Shown: positions 33,812 to 42,153, counted from the first letter of the stretch. The stretch is 64,000 bases of DNA from JACDAV01 sp964626755 (GCA_964626755.1 CAZVGO010000014.1:85596-149595), one strand, 5' to 3'. The notes: a model not told the origin generated them from the sequence alone. Program-made: numbers and translations.

Positions 33812-34843
33812 TCACGAGGCGGCGACCGTCGCCGGGCCCGGCAGTGGCGCGGCCATCTCGAGGAGCTCGCCGAGCCGGCTCGTCTCGACGTTGCCGCCGG
33901 ACGCGACAACCGCCACCCGGTCGCCATCGCGGAGCGGCACCTTTCCGTAGAGAACCGCGGCCAGCGCCGCTGCGCCGGCCGGCTCGAGCGCCTGCTTCAT
34001 CCGCTCGGCGGCGAACCGCAGCCCGCCGAGGATCGTCGGATCGTCGAGGAGGACGATGCCGTCGACGTAACGGCGGACCATCGCCATCGTCCATTGCCCG
34101 GCGAAGGGCGCGCCGAGCCCGTCCGCGACGCTCGCCGGGGCAATCGTCACGATCTCGCCACGCTCGAGAGCCAGCGACACGGCGTTCGAACGTTCGGGCT
34201 CGACGCCGTAGACCCGGACCGCCGGCCTCGACTCCTTGAGCGCGGCGGCGACCCCGCTGATCAGCCCGCCCCCTCCGACGCCGACGACGACGACGTCGAC
34301 CTCGGGCAGGTCGTCGAGGATCTCCAGCCCGACGGACCCGTTGCCCGCGATGACCGCGGGGTCGTCGAACGGGTGACAGATCGTCAGTCCCCGCTCGTCG
34401 GCAAGCTGCTGGACCTTCGCCCACACCTCGCCAACGTGCGCGCCGTGAAGGACGACCTCGCCGCCATAGCCGCGACAGGCCTCCACCTTCGAGCGCACCG
34501 CGGCCCCCGGCATGACGACCGTGGCATGAACCCCGGCATCGCGCGCGGCCCACGCGTACGCCTGGGCGGCATTGCCCGCGGACATCGTGATGATCCCGCC
34601 GGCCCGCTCCGCTGCCGAGAGGCCGGCGACCTTCGTCCGGGTCGCTCGAACCTTGAACGAGCCCGTCTTCTGGAGGTGCTCCGCCTTGACGTACAGCCGG
34701 TCGTCGGCGATCCGAATGCCCGAGGCGGCCGCGATCATCGAAGCTGCGGTCGCCGACGACAGGAGGGGCGTCCGGTGGACGCGGCCCAAGAGCGCGGCCC
34801 GCGCAGCCACGATCCTCTCGAGGGGGACGATCCGCTCCTCCAC
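33812..34843 (-). CDS. Threonine ammonia-lyase (catabolic type)
   Basis: A 343-residue PLP fold-type II enzyme. The PLP Lys is in LQKTGSFKVRAT (about residue 60). ITMSAGNAAQAYAWAAR is the Asn loop (family usually SAGNHAQG), VVVVGVGGGGLISGVA the phosphate-binding glycine loop, and VASGGNVE the last motif. No ACT domain follows, so it is the short, catabolic form; serine or hydroxyaspartate could also be substrates. GTG 34843 lies six bases after GATACT, suggesting a leaderless mRNA. Confidence 0.88.
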   Translation of the reverse strand: MEERIVPLERIVAARAALLGRVHRTPLLSSATAASMIAAASGIRIADDRLYVKAEHLQKTGSFKVRATRTKVAGLSAAERAGGIITMSAGNAAQAYAWAARDAGVHATVVMPGAAVRSKVEACRGYGGEVVLHGAHVGEVWAKVQQLADERGLTICHPFDDPAVIAGNGSVGLEILDDLPEVDVVVVGVGGGGLISGVAAALKESRPAVRVYGVEPERSNAVSLALERGEIVTIAPASVADGLGAPFAGQWTMAMVRRYVDGIVLLDDPTILGGLRFAAERMKQALEPAGAAALAAVLYGKVPLRDGDRVAVVASGGNVETSRLGELLEMAAPLPGPATVAAS

Positions 34844-34894
34844 CGGCGCAGTATCGCAGTCGTGGGCGCGGGATTCGCGGTCGCGGGATCCTGA

Positions 34895-34912
34895 CTTGCG
34901 TGTTTGCGCAAG
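34895..34912. promoter_or_regulatory. Inverted repeat upstream of the ArsR gene (CTTGCG-N6-CGCAAG)
   Basis: A perfect 6-bp inverted repeat spaced by six bases, ending 20 bases before ATG 34933 and just upstream of a GACAAT -10-like element. This is the expected place and form of an ArsR-family autoregulatory operator. Confidence 0.55.
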
Positions 34913-34932
34913 CGGTGAGACAATAGCCCCGC

Positions 34933-35229
34933 ATGTTGGAGCAGCAGACGTCGAGCGACGTGGAGCGGCAGCGGTATGCCGCCGTGGGACGTGCGCTCGC
35001 GGATCCAAAGCGGTTGTGCGTCCTCGAGTCGCTGGCCGTGGGCGAGCTCTCCGTCCGGGACCTCTCGGTCCGGGTCGGCTGCCAGATCCCGAACATGAGC
35101 CAGCATCTCGCCGTCCTCCGGAGTGCCGGACTGGTCACGACCCGCCGCGACGGCAGCACCATCTATTACCGCCTCTCCGACCCCCGGGTCCTCGAGGCCT
35201 ACCGACTCATCAAGACGATCGCCCGGTAG
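34933..35229 (+). CDS. ArsR/SmtB-family transcriptional regulator
   Basis: A 98-residue winged-helix repressor: GRALADPKRLCVLESLAVGE, then SVRDLSVRVGCQIPNMSQHLAVLRSAGLV as recognition helices (shown in the conserved order), and the wing RRDGSTIYYRLSDP. Two Cys residues (about 33 and 55) could take part in metal or redox sensing, but no classical CxC metal box is present. It is followed 38 bases later by thioredoxin, which may be its target, so a redox signal is plausible. Confidence 0.9.
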   Translation: MLEQQTSSDVERQRYAAVGRALADPKRLCVLESLAVGELSVRDLSVRVGCQIPNMSQHLAVLRSAGLVTTRRDGSTIYYRLSDPRVLEAYRLIKTIAR

Positions 35230-35267
35230 GGCCACGCGTCACCCGCTCGCCGGGAGAAAGGACACAC

Positions 35268-35648
35268 ATGGCGGAGATCCAGCACGTAACGGACGCGACG
35301 TTCGAGGAGGTTGTCCTCCACAGCGACAAGCCGGTCGTCGTCGACTTCTGGGCAGCCTGGTGCAGCCCGTGCAAGATGGTCGCGCCCGAGATGGAGAAGC
35401 TGGCCGAGAAGTACGACGGGGCGGTGACGGTCGTCAAGGTCGATGTCGACGCGAACCCCCGGCTCTCCCAGACATTCAACATCCTGAGCATTCCGACGAT
35501 CGCGTTCTTCGCGCCGGGACAGCAGCCGAAGGGCGTCCAGGGCTTCCGGCCGATGGAGCAGCTCGAGCAGCAGTTCAGCCTCGCCCAGTACGCGACCGCG
35601 CCGGCTCCGGCAGCGCCGGCAGAGGCGACCCCGGCCGAGAACGCCTGA
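35268..35648 (+). CDS. trxA: Thioredoxin
   Basis: A 126-residue thioredoxin. The active site is WAAWCSPCKMVAPE, i.e. Cys-Ser-Pro-Cys instead of the usual Cys-Gly-Pro-Cys. VDVDANPRLSQTF and the cis-proline SIPTIAFFAPG follow. The last ~20 residues are an Ala/Pro/Glu tail beyond the normal fold. AAAGGA stands six bases before ATG 35268. Likely in one operon with the ArsR regulator; a strong hairpin follows at 35670. Confidence 0.92.
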   Translation: MAEIQHVTDATFEEVVLHSDKPVVVDFWAAWCSPCKMVAPEMEKLAEKYDGAVTVVKVDVDANPRLSQTFNILSIPTIAFFAPGQQPKGVQGFRPMEQLEQQFSLAQYATAPAPAAPAEATPAENA

Positions 35649-35669
35649 CCCCTCGGACCCAGACCGACC

Positions 35670-35697
35670 ACGGCCCCGGTCGCCCGATCGGGGCCGT
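35670..35697 (+). terminator. Terminator-like hairpin after thioredoxin
   Basis: ACGGCCCCG and CGGGGCCGT form a perfect 9-bp stem with a 10-base loop, followed by TCGATTC. It lies 22 bases after the thioredoxin stop and just before the end of the convergent gene at 35703. Confidence 0.6.
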
Positions 35698-35702
35698 TCG
35701 AT

Positions 35703-36002
35703 TCAACCCCGGGCGTGCCGCCACGCACTGAGGAACCACGCGGTCGCCCGGTCGCTGGCGAAGCGGTCGAGCCCGGTGGGCCGGAAGGCGACCCAATCAG
35801 GCCCGCGCGGAGACGGCGTCGCGTCCGGCGTCCCGAGGGCCGCCCGGCCGACGACCGATTCGAGCCGGAACTCGGCGGTGTGGCCGGCCACGGCCGCGAA
35901 CGGCCGCCCGCCGACGAGGAACTCGATCGCGCCGCTCGCCTCCCGGCGGTCGACCGCGCCGAGGGTCGAGCATGCCTCGTCGAACAGCTCCGCGAGGGTC
36001 AT
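35703..36002 (-). CDS. Hypothetical protein, coupled to the DinB-like gene
   Basis: A 99-residue acidic/neutral protein (EFLVGGRPFAAVAGHTAEFRL, PDWVAFRPTGLDRFASDRATAWF). It has no signal or membrane segment. Its pattern of strand-rich N-terminus and W-V-x-F-x-P block slightly recalls YjbR/MmcQ-like folds, but the similarity is too weak to name a family. ATG 36002 overlaps the stop of the DinB-like gene (ATGA), so the two are translated together. Confidence 0.7.
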   Translation of the reverse strand: MTLAELFDEACSTLGAVDRREASGAIEFLVGGRPFAAVAGHTAEFRLESVVGRAALGTPDATPSPRGPDWVAFRPTGLDRFASDRATAWFLSAWRHARG

Positions 36003-36475
36003 TTGCCGGCGGCGAGGATCGCCTCGAGGTCCGCGCTGTGCTCGTCGTAGTGGTCGAGCGTCACGTCGAGAAACGACTCGAAATGGGTCGGGTGCTTCAG
36101 CCAGCGGGACTCGGGGATGACCGTCAGGTAGCCCCGCAGCTCCCCCGGGACGGTGCGCAGGCGGGCCCGGACCTCGTCCATCGGCAACGCCGACCAGGCG
36201 GCGATGATCTCCGCGTTCCAGGCGTCACCTCGCGCGTCCCACTCGCGTTCGATCCGGTCGCGGGCCCGGCTCGTCTCGTCCACGGCGAGCTCCCGGGCGA
36301 CGTCCAGGGTGATCTCGTGCCACCCGACGATGTGGGCGATCAGATCCCGGCCGGACCAGCCGTGGGCCCCCTCCACCGGCCGCGCGAGCTGAGCGTCGCT
36401 CAGCTCGGCAAGGGCCTCGTACTGCCGCCAGGCGTCCCGCTCGTCCTCCAGGAACGAGAGGGCGTCGAGGTACAT
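35999..36475 (-). CDS. DinB/maleylpyruvate-isomerase-like four-helix protein
   Basis: A 158-residue helical protein of the DinB_2/ClbS type. HGWSGRDLIAHIVGWHEI supplies one metal-ligand His, and the C-terminal LDVTLDHYDEHSADLEAI supplies two more, giving the 3-His site typical of this superfamily of thiol-dependent or unknown transferases. ATG 36475 is six bases after TACCAT (leaderless). Function beyond the fold is unknown. Confidence 0.8.
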   Translation of the reverse strand: MYLDALSFLEDERDAWRQYEALAELSDAQLARPVEGAHGWSGRDLIAHIVGWHEITLDVARELAVDETSRARDRIEREWDARGDAWNAEIIAAWSALPMDEVRARLRTVPGELRGYLTVIPESRWLKHPTHFESFLDVTLDHYDEHSADLEAILAAGK

Positions 36476-36481
36476 GGGGGC

Positions 36482-36487
36482 ATGGTA
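36482..36487 (-). promoter_or_regulatory. -10 element (TACCAT) for a leaderless DinB-like mRNA
   Basis: TACCAT on the minus strand with six bases to ATG 36475. Confidence 0.5.
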
Positions 36488-36611
36488 GTCCGTTCGGCTG
36501 GCCGCCCCCGGACCCCCGGCCGATGCCTCCCGGGCATCGCCTGTGCGATACGAGGACACGGACGCACGGCGGCGGGTCACAATGGGCCCACGCGCTCGGG
36601 AGGCCGAACCC

Positions 36612-38969
36612 ATGGAGATCACGAAGAGCGGCCAGGGGGCCACGCAGCTCAAGCGGGCCCAGGATGCAGCGATGGCCGCCCCGGAGAACGCCGACGCCCG
36701 GCGCGCGGTCGTCAGGCCCCCGGAGATCGTTCCGGGAACGCTCGGGATCGTCTTTACCCATGGCATCGGTGGCCAGCCGCGGGGCGAGACCCTGCTCGAT
36801 TGGGCCGGGCCGATCGTCCGCGCGATCTCGCGCTGGGCGGAGGCCACGCCGGGTGCCCAGAGCGTCCTGGCCGACGAGGTCATCCGGTCCGAGATCGACT
36901 TCCAGGGCGACAACGTCCCGTTCGTGACGATCAACGTCCCGGGCGTCCCGAAGACCGATACGAGCCCCGGCTTCGCGCGGCAGACGTGGGTCATGACCGA
37001 GGCCTGGTGGTCGGAGCGACTCGCCCCACCGGCGCTCAGCGCCGTCATCGACTGGACCGGCCGCCAGGGCGCGATCGCACGGGTCGTGGAGCGCACGATC
37101 AACCACCTCGCCCCGGGCGGATCGCCGGTCTTCCGGGCGCTCAACAAGCTCGGCTTCGGGCTGTTCCTGTCGGTCCTGACAGCGATCATCCTGCTGTTCT
37201 ACGGAGTCGCCGCGGCCCTCGCCGCGATCATCCCGTTCAAGCCGGTCCGCGAGGCCCTGGTCCGGTTCCAGCTCGGGACGTTCCTCACGACCTCGTGGGG
37301 CGACGCGTTCCTCCTCTTGCGCGATCCGATCCAGGCGGCGAACGTCCGCGGTCGGTTCATCCAGGCGATCCGCGCGCTCAGGGCGTACGGCTGCGATCGG
37401 ATCGCGGTCGTGGCCCACTCGGGCGGGACGATCGTCGCCTACATGGCCCTCTCCGACCCGGCGTACGACGAAGGCGCCGACACGCTGATCACGTTCGGCG
37501 AGGCGGTCTCCCTGGGGCGGGACATCGCTCCGACGGCCGGCGAGGACGGCGGGGTTCCGCCCTCGATCCGACTGGCCCCCGGAGCTCGGCTCCGGATCGG
37601 CAGCTCCAGGCACCAGCCGCGCTGGATCGACTTCTGGGGCAGCCACGATCCCGCGCCGTGCGGCGCGCTCGAGCCGGAGTTCCCGATGTTCGACGAGGCA
37701 GTCCTCGATCGGTCGGACTGGCCCGGCAAGGCCAGTCGGAGCATTCGCGTTCTGAACCGCCGGAGCGTCCTCGACGATCACGGCTCGTACTGGGAGAACG
37801 ACGAGGAGTTCCTCTACCCGCTCCTCGCCCAGCTCGAAGTGACCGCGGAGCCAACCGGCGAGACCCGCTTCAAGCCCGCCCCGATCACCCGGCCGGTGCC
37901 CGGGACCCCGGACGGCACGGAACGCGTCACGGAACCGGATTCGTGGGTCGCCCTGCGACGCCAGCGGGTCCACATGCTCACGTTGTGGGGCCGCCTGATG
38001 TTCGTCCTCCCGCTGTTCGCAGCCGTGGGAGAGTTCATCCTGCCCGGCAGGAGTCTCATCGACTGGCTGCGCGACGTCGCGCTCGGAACCGTCACGATGG
38101 TCCCGCCCCTGCTCGACACCGCGAGTGCCGTCGTGACGTTGCGCCTCCCCTCCCCTCTCCACGACATCGTCGCGGGATTCGGCATCCTGTCAGTCGCGAC
38201 GATCGTCCTCGGGGGGCTCGTGCACGCGGCCCTGCCCGTCGGCCCGGCCGATGCGTGGCCGGAGGGCTCGACCACTCGACGGGCGGTCGGCGCGCTCGAC
38301 AGCTTCGTCGCCCTCCTTGCCCGACTCCTGCTCGTCGGCGCGGTCGTGTCGTTCATCCCGTGGTTGATGGGCCGCGGCCTCCAGATCCCCGGGCCGGGGC
38401 CCGTCGTGCTCCTCGTCGGGTTCGCGATCCTCGCCCTCATCGTCGGAAGCATTGCGTGGCCGAACTCGCCGCCGGTCGCCCTCGTCCGCCAGCTCGCCGG
38501 CGCGAACGAGGCGATCTTCGCCGCGGTGGGGCTCGGGCTCGTCGCGTCGATCCTCATGTCAATCGTGTACATCGCCGCTGCCGTCCCGGAAATGCGCGTC
38601 TGGCTCGTCGGCACCGTCGTTGCGTTCGTCGCGTTCCGCGTGCTCGGCGCGGTGGGCCGCTGGCGCTGGAAAGTGTGGGACGAGCGTGAGCGCGAGGCGT
38701 TCCGCATCCTGCGAACGCAGCCGTACGGGCGCGGCTGGCCGGCCATCCAGGCGGCGCTCCTCGCCGCGTTGGGCTTCTTCGCCGGCACCGTGGTCGTGGC
38801 CGGCCTCGTGTCGCTCGTGCCGTGGGTCATCGTGGCAACCGTCGCCCTGATCGTCTTCTGCGTGCTGCGCGACACCGCGATCAACGCCACGCCTGCCGAC
38901 CGCAACCCACCCCCTCCGGCAAAGGCGGTGCCGGCCGACGCGCCCGGGCCGCAGCCGGATTCGGCCTAG
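36612..38969 (+). CDS. Large membrane-embedded alpha/beta hydrolase
   Basis: A 785-residue protein of unusual build. The N-terminal ~180 residues begin an alpha/beta-hydrolase fold (IVFTHGIGGQPRGETLLDW, oxyanion HG motif). A transmembrane hairpin follows at ~184-210 (FLSVLTAIILLFYGVAAALAAI). The nucleophile elbow IAVVAHSGGTIVAYMAL (Ser near 270) and FWGSHDPAP come after it. From ~455 to 755 there are about eight more hydrophobic helices, then a Pro-rich tail. GGGAGG precedes ATG 36612 by eight bases. It may be a lipid-acting esterase or lipase. No known family of this architecture is recognised. Confidence 0.75.
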   Translation: MEITKSGQGATQLKRAQDAAMAAPENADARRAVVRPPEIVPGTLGIVFTHGIGGQPRGETLLDWAGPIVRAISRWAEATPGAQSVLADEVIRSEIDFQGDNVPFVTINVPGVPKTDTSPGFARQTWVMTEAWWSERLAPPALSAVIDWTGRQGAIARVVERTINHLAPGGSPVFRALNKLGFGLFLSVLTAIILLFYGVAAALAAIIPFKPVREALVRFQLGTFLTTSWGDAFLLLRDPIQAANVRGRFIQAIRALRAYGCDRIAVVAHSGGTIVAYMALSDPAYDEGADTLITFGEAVSLGRDIAPTAGEDGGVPPSIRLAPGARLRIGSSRHQPRWIDFWGSHDPAPCGALEPEFPMFDEAVLDRSDWPGKASRSIRVLNRRSVLDDHGSYWENDEEFLYPLLAQLEVTAEPTGETRFKPAPITRPVPGTPDGTERVTEPDSWVALRRQRVHMLTLWGRLMFVLPLFAAVGEFILPGRSLIDWLRDVALGTVTMVPPLLDTASAVVTLRLPSPLHDIVAGFGILSVATIVLGGLVHAALPVGPADAWPEGSTTRRAVGALDSFVALLARLLLVGAVVSFIPWLMGRGLQIPGPGPVVLLVGFAILALIVGSIAWPNSPPVALVRQLAGANEAIFAAVGLGLVASILMSIVYIAAAVPEMRVWLVGTVVAFVAFRVLGAVGRWRWKVWDEREREAFRILRTQPYGRGWPAIQAALLAALGFFAGTVVVAGLVSLVPWVIVATVALIVFCVLRDTAINATPADRNPPPPAKAVPADAPGPQPDSA

Positions 38970-40744
38970 ACCGCGACCGGCTCGCGGTACTCCCCGAAGA
39001 CGCCGCGCAGGACGGCGCACATCTCGCCGAGCGTCACGTACGCGGTCGCACAACGGATGAAGTGCGGCATGAGATTCGACTCGGACGATCCGGGCCTGCC
39101 CGCCGCCTCGCGCAGGCCACGCAACGCCCCCTCGACCGCGGCCGGGTCGCGCTCGCGTCGTGTCCGCTCGAGCCTCGCCATGTGTCGTTCGAGCGAGCCC
39201 GGCGGCACCTGGAGGACCGGCACCCGCGGCGCCTCGGCCTCGTCGACCCAGCCGTTGACCCCCACGATCGTCCGCTCGCCGGCTTCGAACTCGCGCTGGA
39301 AGCGGTAGGCCGCATCGGCCACCTCGCGCTGCGGGTAGCCCTCCCTGATCGCCTGGACCATCCCGCCCCGCCGGTCGATCTCGTCGAGGTAGCGCCAGAC
39401 CTGGCGTTCCGTCTCGTTCGTCAGGGCCTCGACGAACCAGGATCCCCCGAGCGGATCGACCGTGCTCGCGACACCACTCTCCTCGGCGATGATCTGCTGC
39501 TGCCGAAGGGCCAGCATCGCTGCCTCCGCCGTCGGCACCGCGAGCGCCTCGTCGTACGCGTCGGTGTGCAGTGACTGCGTCCCGCCGAGGACCGCCGCGA
39601 GCGCCTGAAGAGCAACCCGGGTCAGGTTGTTGAGCGGCTGCTGGGGGGTGAGCGAGACACCCGCGGTCTGGGTGTGGAATCGCATCCACGTCGACCGCTC
39701 GTTCTCCGCCCGATAGCGCTCGGTCATCAGCTTGTGCCAGATCCGCCGCGACGCGCGGAACTTCGCGATCTCCTCGAAGAAGTCCGAGTGCGAGTTGAAG
39801 AAGAACGACAGGCGCGGCGCGAAGTCGTCGACCCGCAGCCCGCGCTCGATCGCCGCCTCGACGTAGGCCATCCCGTCGGCGATCGTGAAGGCGAGCTCCT
39901 GGACCGCCGTCGAGCCGGCTTCGCGAATGTGGTAGCCGCTGATCGAGACGGTGTTCCACTTCGGCAGCTCGTGCGTCCCGAACTCGATCGTGTCGGTCAC
40001 GAGGCGCATCGACGGCTCGGGCGGGAAGAGGAACTCCTTCTGGGCGACGAACTCCTTGAGGATGTCGTTCTGGGTCGTCCCTTCGAGCGCTGTTCGCGGC
40101 ACACCGGCCTTCTCGGCGGCGACGATGTACATCGCCCAAATCGGCGCGGCGGGCGAGTTGATCGTCATCGACGTCGAAACCTTGTCGAGGGGCAGGCCGT
40201 CGAGCAGGACCTCCATGTCGGCCAGCGACGAGACCGCGACGCCACACGTCCCGAACTCGCCGTCGGCCTCCGGGTCGTCGGAGTCGTAGCCGTACAGCGT
40301 TGGCATGTCGTAGGCGATCGAGAGCCCGGTCTGGCCGGCCGCCAGGAGCTGGCGGAACCGCGCGTTCGTATCCTCCGCGGCACCGAACCCCGCGAACATC
40401 CGCATGGTCCACAGCCGGGTCCGATAGCCGGTCGGGTGGATGCCCCGGGTGAACGGCGGCTCGCCCGGCAGGCCGACGTCCCGGGCCGGCTCGAACTCGT
40501 CCCACCGGCCGGCCGCGAGGGGCTCGCCGCGGTGGTCCACGGCCGTGGGACCCCCGGCACCGGCCGGCCCGCCGGCCGGGTCGGCCCGCCAGGACCACGG
40601 CCCGTAGAGGCGCTCGACCTCCGTGTCGCTGATCGTCGAAAAGCGGGTCCGGCGTTCGCCGGCGCCGCGGAGGCTGGGCTCGAGCCGTTGTGAGGTCCAG
40701 GCCGACCGAAGGGCGTCCCAGTCCTCCCGCGAACGCTCGCTCAC
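38966..40744 (-). CDS. icmA: Acyl-CoA mutase large subunit, isobutyryl-CoA mutase-like
   Basis: A 592-residue catalytic TIM-barrel subunit without a B12 domain. It has FTRGIHPTGYRTRLWTMRMF, AGFGAAEDTNARF, YDMPTLYGYDSDDP, SMTINSPAA, GTTQNDILKEF and QTAGVSLTPQQPLNN. Substrate-site positions that are Tyr and Arg in methylmalonyl-CoA mutase (Tyr89, Arg207 of P. shermanii) are Phe117 and Gln235 here, as in isobutyryl-CoA mutase. A Gly/Pro-rich insert lies at ~55-66. GTG 40744 is seven bases after TAGAGT (leaderless). The B12 subunit and MeaB are 8.8 kb away. An alternative is an archaeal-type methylmalonyl-CoA mutase subunit with the same residues. Confidence 0.87.
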   Translation of the reverse strand: MSERSREDWDALRSAWTSQRLEPSLRGAGERRTRFSTISDTEVERLYGPWSWRADPAGGPAGAGGPTAVDHRGEPLAAGRWDEFEPARDVGLPGEPPFTRGIHPTGYRTRLWTMRMFAGFGAAEDTNARFRQLLAAGQTGLSIAYDMPTLYGYDSDDPEADGEFGTCGVAVSSLADMEVLLDGLPLDKVSTSMTINSPAAPIWAMYIVAAEKAGVPRTALEGTTQNDILKEFVAQKEFLFPPEPSMRLVTDTIEFGTHELPKWNTVSISGYHIREAGSTAVQELAFTIADGMAYVEAAIERGLRVDDFAPRLSFFFNSHSDFFEEIAKFRASRRIWHKLMTERYRAENERSTWMRFHTQTAGVSLTPQQPLNNLTRVALQALAAVLGGTQSLHTDAYDEALAVPTAEAAMLALRQQQIIAEESGVASTVDPLGGSWFVEALTNETERQVWRYLDEIDRRGGMVQAIREGYPQREVADAAYRFQREFEAGERTIVGVNGWVDEAEAPRVPVLQVPPGSLERHMARLERTRRERDPAAVEGALRGLREAAGRPGSSESNLMPHFIRCATAYVTLGEMCAVLRGVFGEYREPVAV

Positions 40745-40751
40745 GCGGCCG

Positions 40752-40757
40752 ACTCTA
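40752..40757 (-). promoter_or_regulatory. -10 element (TAGAGT) for a leaderless mutase mRNA
   Basis: TAGAGT on the minus strand, seven bases before GTG 40744. Confidence 0.5.
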
Positions 40758-40776
40758 GCACGGGCTCCGTGCAGGC

Positions 40777-40974
40777 TCAGCGGGTCGTGGGGCGGCGCGT
40801 CGCTGGGCCGGGAGCCAGCGGCGTCAGAGCGGGACCCGCGATCCGGCGCTCCGCCCGTGCCCGGGCCGCCTGCTGCTGGCCACGGACGATCTTCCAGACC
40901 TCCCAGACGGTGAGGACCGGCAGAAGCTTGCGGGGCAGGATGCGGAGGAGGAGGAGGCGGGCGAGCCAGCGCAT
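40777..40974 (-). CDS. Small hydrophobic-basic protein, hypothetical
   Basis: A 65-residue protein: an arginine-bracketed hydrophobic start (MRWLARLLLLRILPRKLLP), then VLTVWEVWKIVRGQQQ, an Ala/Arg helix and a Pro/Thr/Arg tail. One membrane-associated or amphipathic helix is likely. ATG 40974 lies six bases after GATACT, the same leaderless promoter form as other genes here, which supports it as a real gene. No family recognised. Confidence 0.55.
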   Translation of the reverse strand: MRWLARLLLLRILPRKLLPVLTVWEVWKIVRGQQQAARARAERRIAGPALTPLAPGPATRRPTTR

Positions 40975-41057
40975 GAGAGAAGTATCGGGCCAACGCTCGT
41001 CTGGTGCGCCTGTCCACCGGGCCGTTCGCATCGCGGGCGCATTGCGGCCCGCGTTCG

Positions 41058-41663
41058 TCACGGGCGCGAGAACGCCTCGACCGCGCGCTGGACGAGGGCG
41101 CTGTGAGGACCCAGCCCGTCGGTCTCTCGGACGTCGCTGCCGACCAGCGCGGCCCGGACCATCCCGGGCTCTTCCGTGTCCCAGACGACGATCGTCTGGT
41201 AGGACTCGTCGTTGAGCGTGCTGATCGTCCAGGCGTTGCGGCCGCCGAGGTCGCTGACCGAACGCTCGACCTCCCCGGTCTTCCGCCCCGCGCGGGCACC
41301 GGCCTCGTAGAAGTCGGCCATCCGTTCGCCCGTCAGACCCGGGGCGACGAGGACGGCAAGGGTGAAGCCGCTCCGATCGCCGGTCTCCCAGAGGCCACCC
41401 GCGAAGCGGACCTCGCGGATCCCATGGCCGGCCAGCGTCCCGAGGTTCTGCTCGGTGCAGTTGCGGCCCGAGTCCAGGTGGGCCGGAGCGACGCCTTCGA
41501 AGCTCGCCGGGATGAGCTGCTCCAGCTCCGGGTAGGCGCCGGGACGTTGTCCGTCGCCCGTACACGGCCCGGACGGGTCAAAGGATGGAGCCGGCCTTCC
41601 GCCGGCGCACCCGGCGAGGCCGGCGAGGGCCAGCGCTATGACAAGGACGGCAGTCCGGCGCAC
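41058..41663 (-). CDS. Predicted lipoprotein, unknown function
   Basis: A 201-residue protein with a lipoprotein signal peptide (VIALALAGLAGC, Cys at residue 19) and an extracellular domain of ~180 residues containing SGRNCTEQNLGTL, VLVAPGLTGERMADFYEAGAR and WDTEEPGMVRAALVG. No catalytic motif is evident. GTG 41663 is six bases after TACCCT, so it is leaderless. Likely anchored on the outer face of the membrane. Confidence 0.8.
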   Translation of the reverse strand: MRRTAVLVIALALAGLAGCAGGRPAPSFDPSGPCTGDGQRPGAYPELEQLIPASFEGVAPAHLDSGRNCTEQNLGTLAGHGIREVRFAGGLWETGDRSGFTLAVLVAPGLTGERMADFYEAGARAGRKTGEVERSVSDLGGRNAWTISTLNDESYQTIVVWDTEEPGMVRAALVGSDVRETDGLGPHSALVQRAVEAFSRP

Positions 41664-42153
41664 GGCTCGAGGGTACGGTCAGCAGCGGAATCGCGCGAAG
41701 CGCCGGTCGCGTAACACCCGGATAGCATCCTTTCCCGGGGGCCATTCCGGCGGCATCGCAGTTCGGCCGGTGCCCGACGGAACATGGTACCCGGGTCCCG
41801 AATCGTTGCCCCCATGCGCCCGACGATCGCTGCCGCCGTGCCCGGACGTCGGTTCCATTGTTCGGCCCGCGGCGTGCGACGTAGGGTGTGGATGCGCCGG
41901 AACGCAAGCCACCGGGGACCACCTGGGGCGTCGGTCACGGACCGGGGCACGGTCACCGAACTCGAGGACGGTCGAGGTAGGGGATCCCGGGCCCGGGCCA
42001 CGAATCGAGTAACCAAGATATTCGGCCAGCAGGCCCGGGACGCGAACCGGCCGGGCTCATCGATCTCCACCATCGGGTCTCTGATCGCCTCTCGACCGGT
42101 CGGGTCGGGAGGCGATCGCATGTTCAGGACCCTGGGGCGCCACGGGCCCCCCT
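41664..42153. other. 490-base region without a convincing gene
   Basis: It holds the lipoprotein promoter at its left end and a strong hairpin at 42083-42117 at its right end. Open frames across it are Arg/Gly/Pro-rich, with no start signal or recognisable domain. A palindromic CCCGGGCCCGGG lies near 41986-41997. Nothing else is identified. Confidence 0.5.
42083..42117 (-). terminator. Very stable hairpin downstream of the J-domain gene
   Basis: A 15-bp stem (one G-U pair) with a five-base loop, its arms starting GATCGCCTC and ending GAGGCGATC. It sits about 37 bases past the J-domain gene stop on the minus strand. There is no U-tract, so it may be a terminator, an mRNA 3' stabiliser or part of a small RNA. 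Confidence 0.5.
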
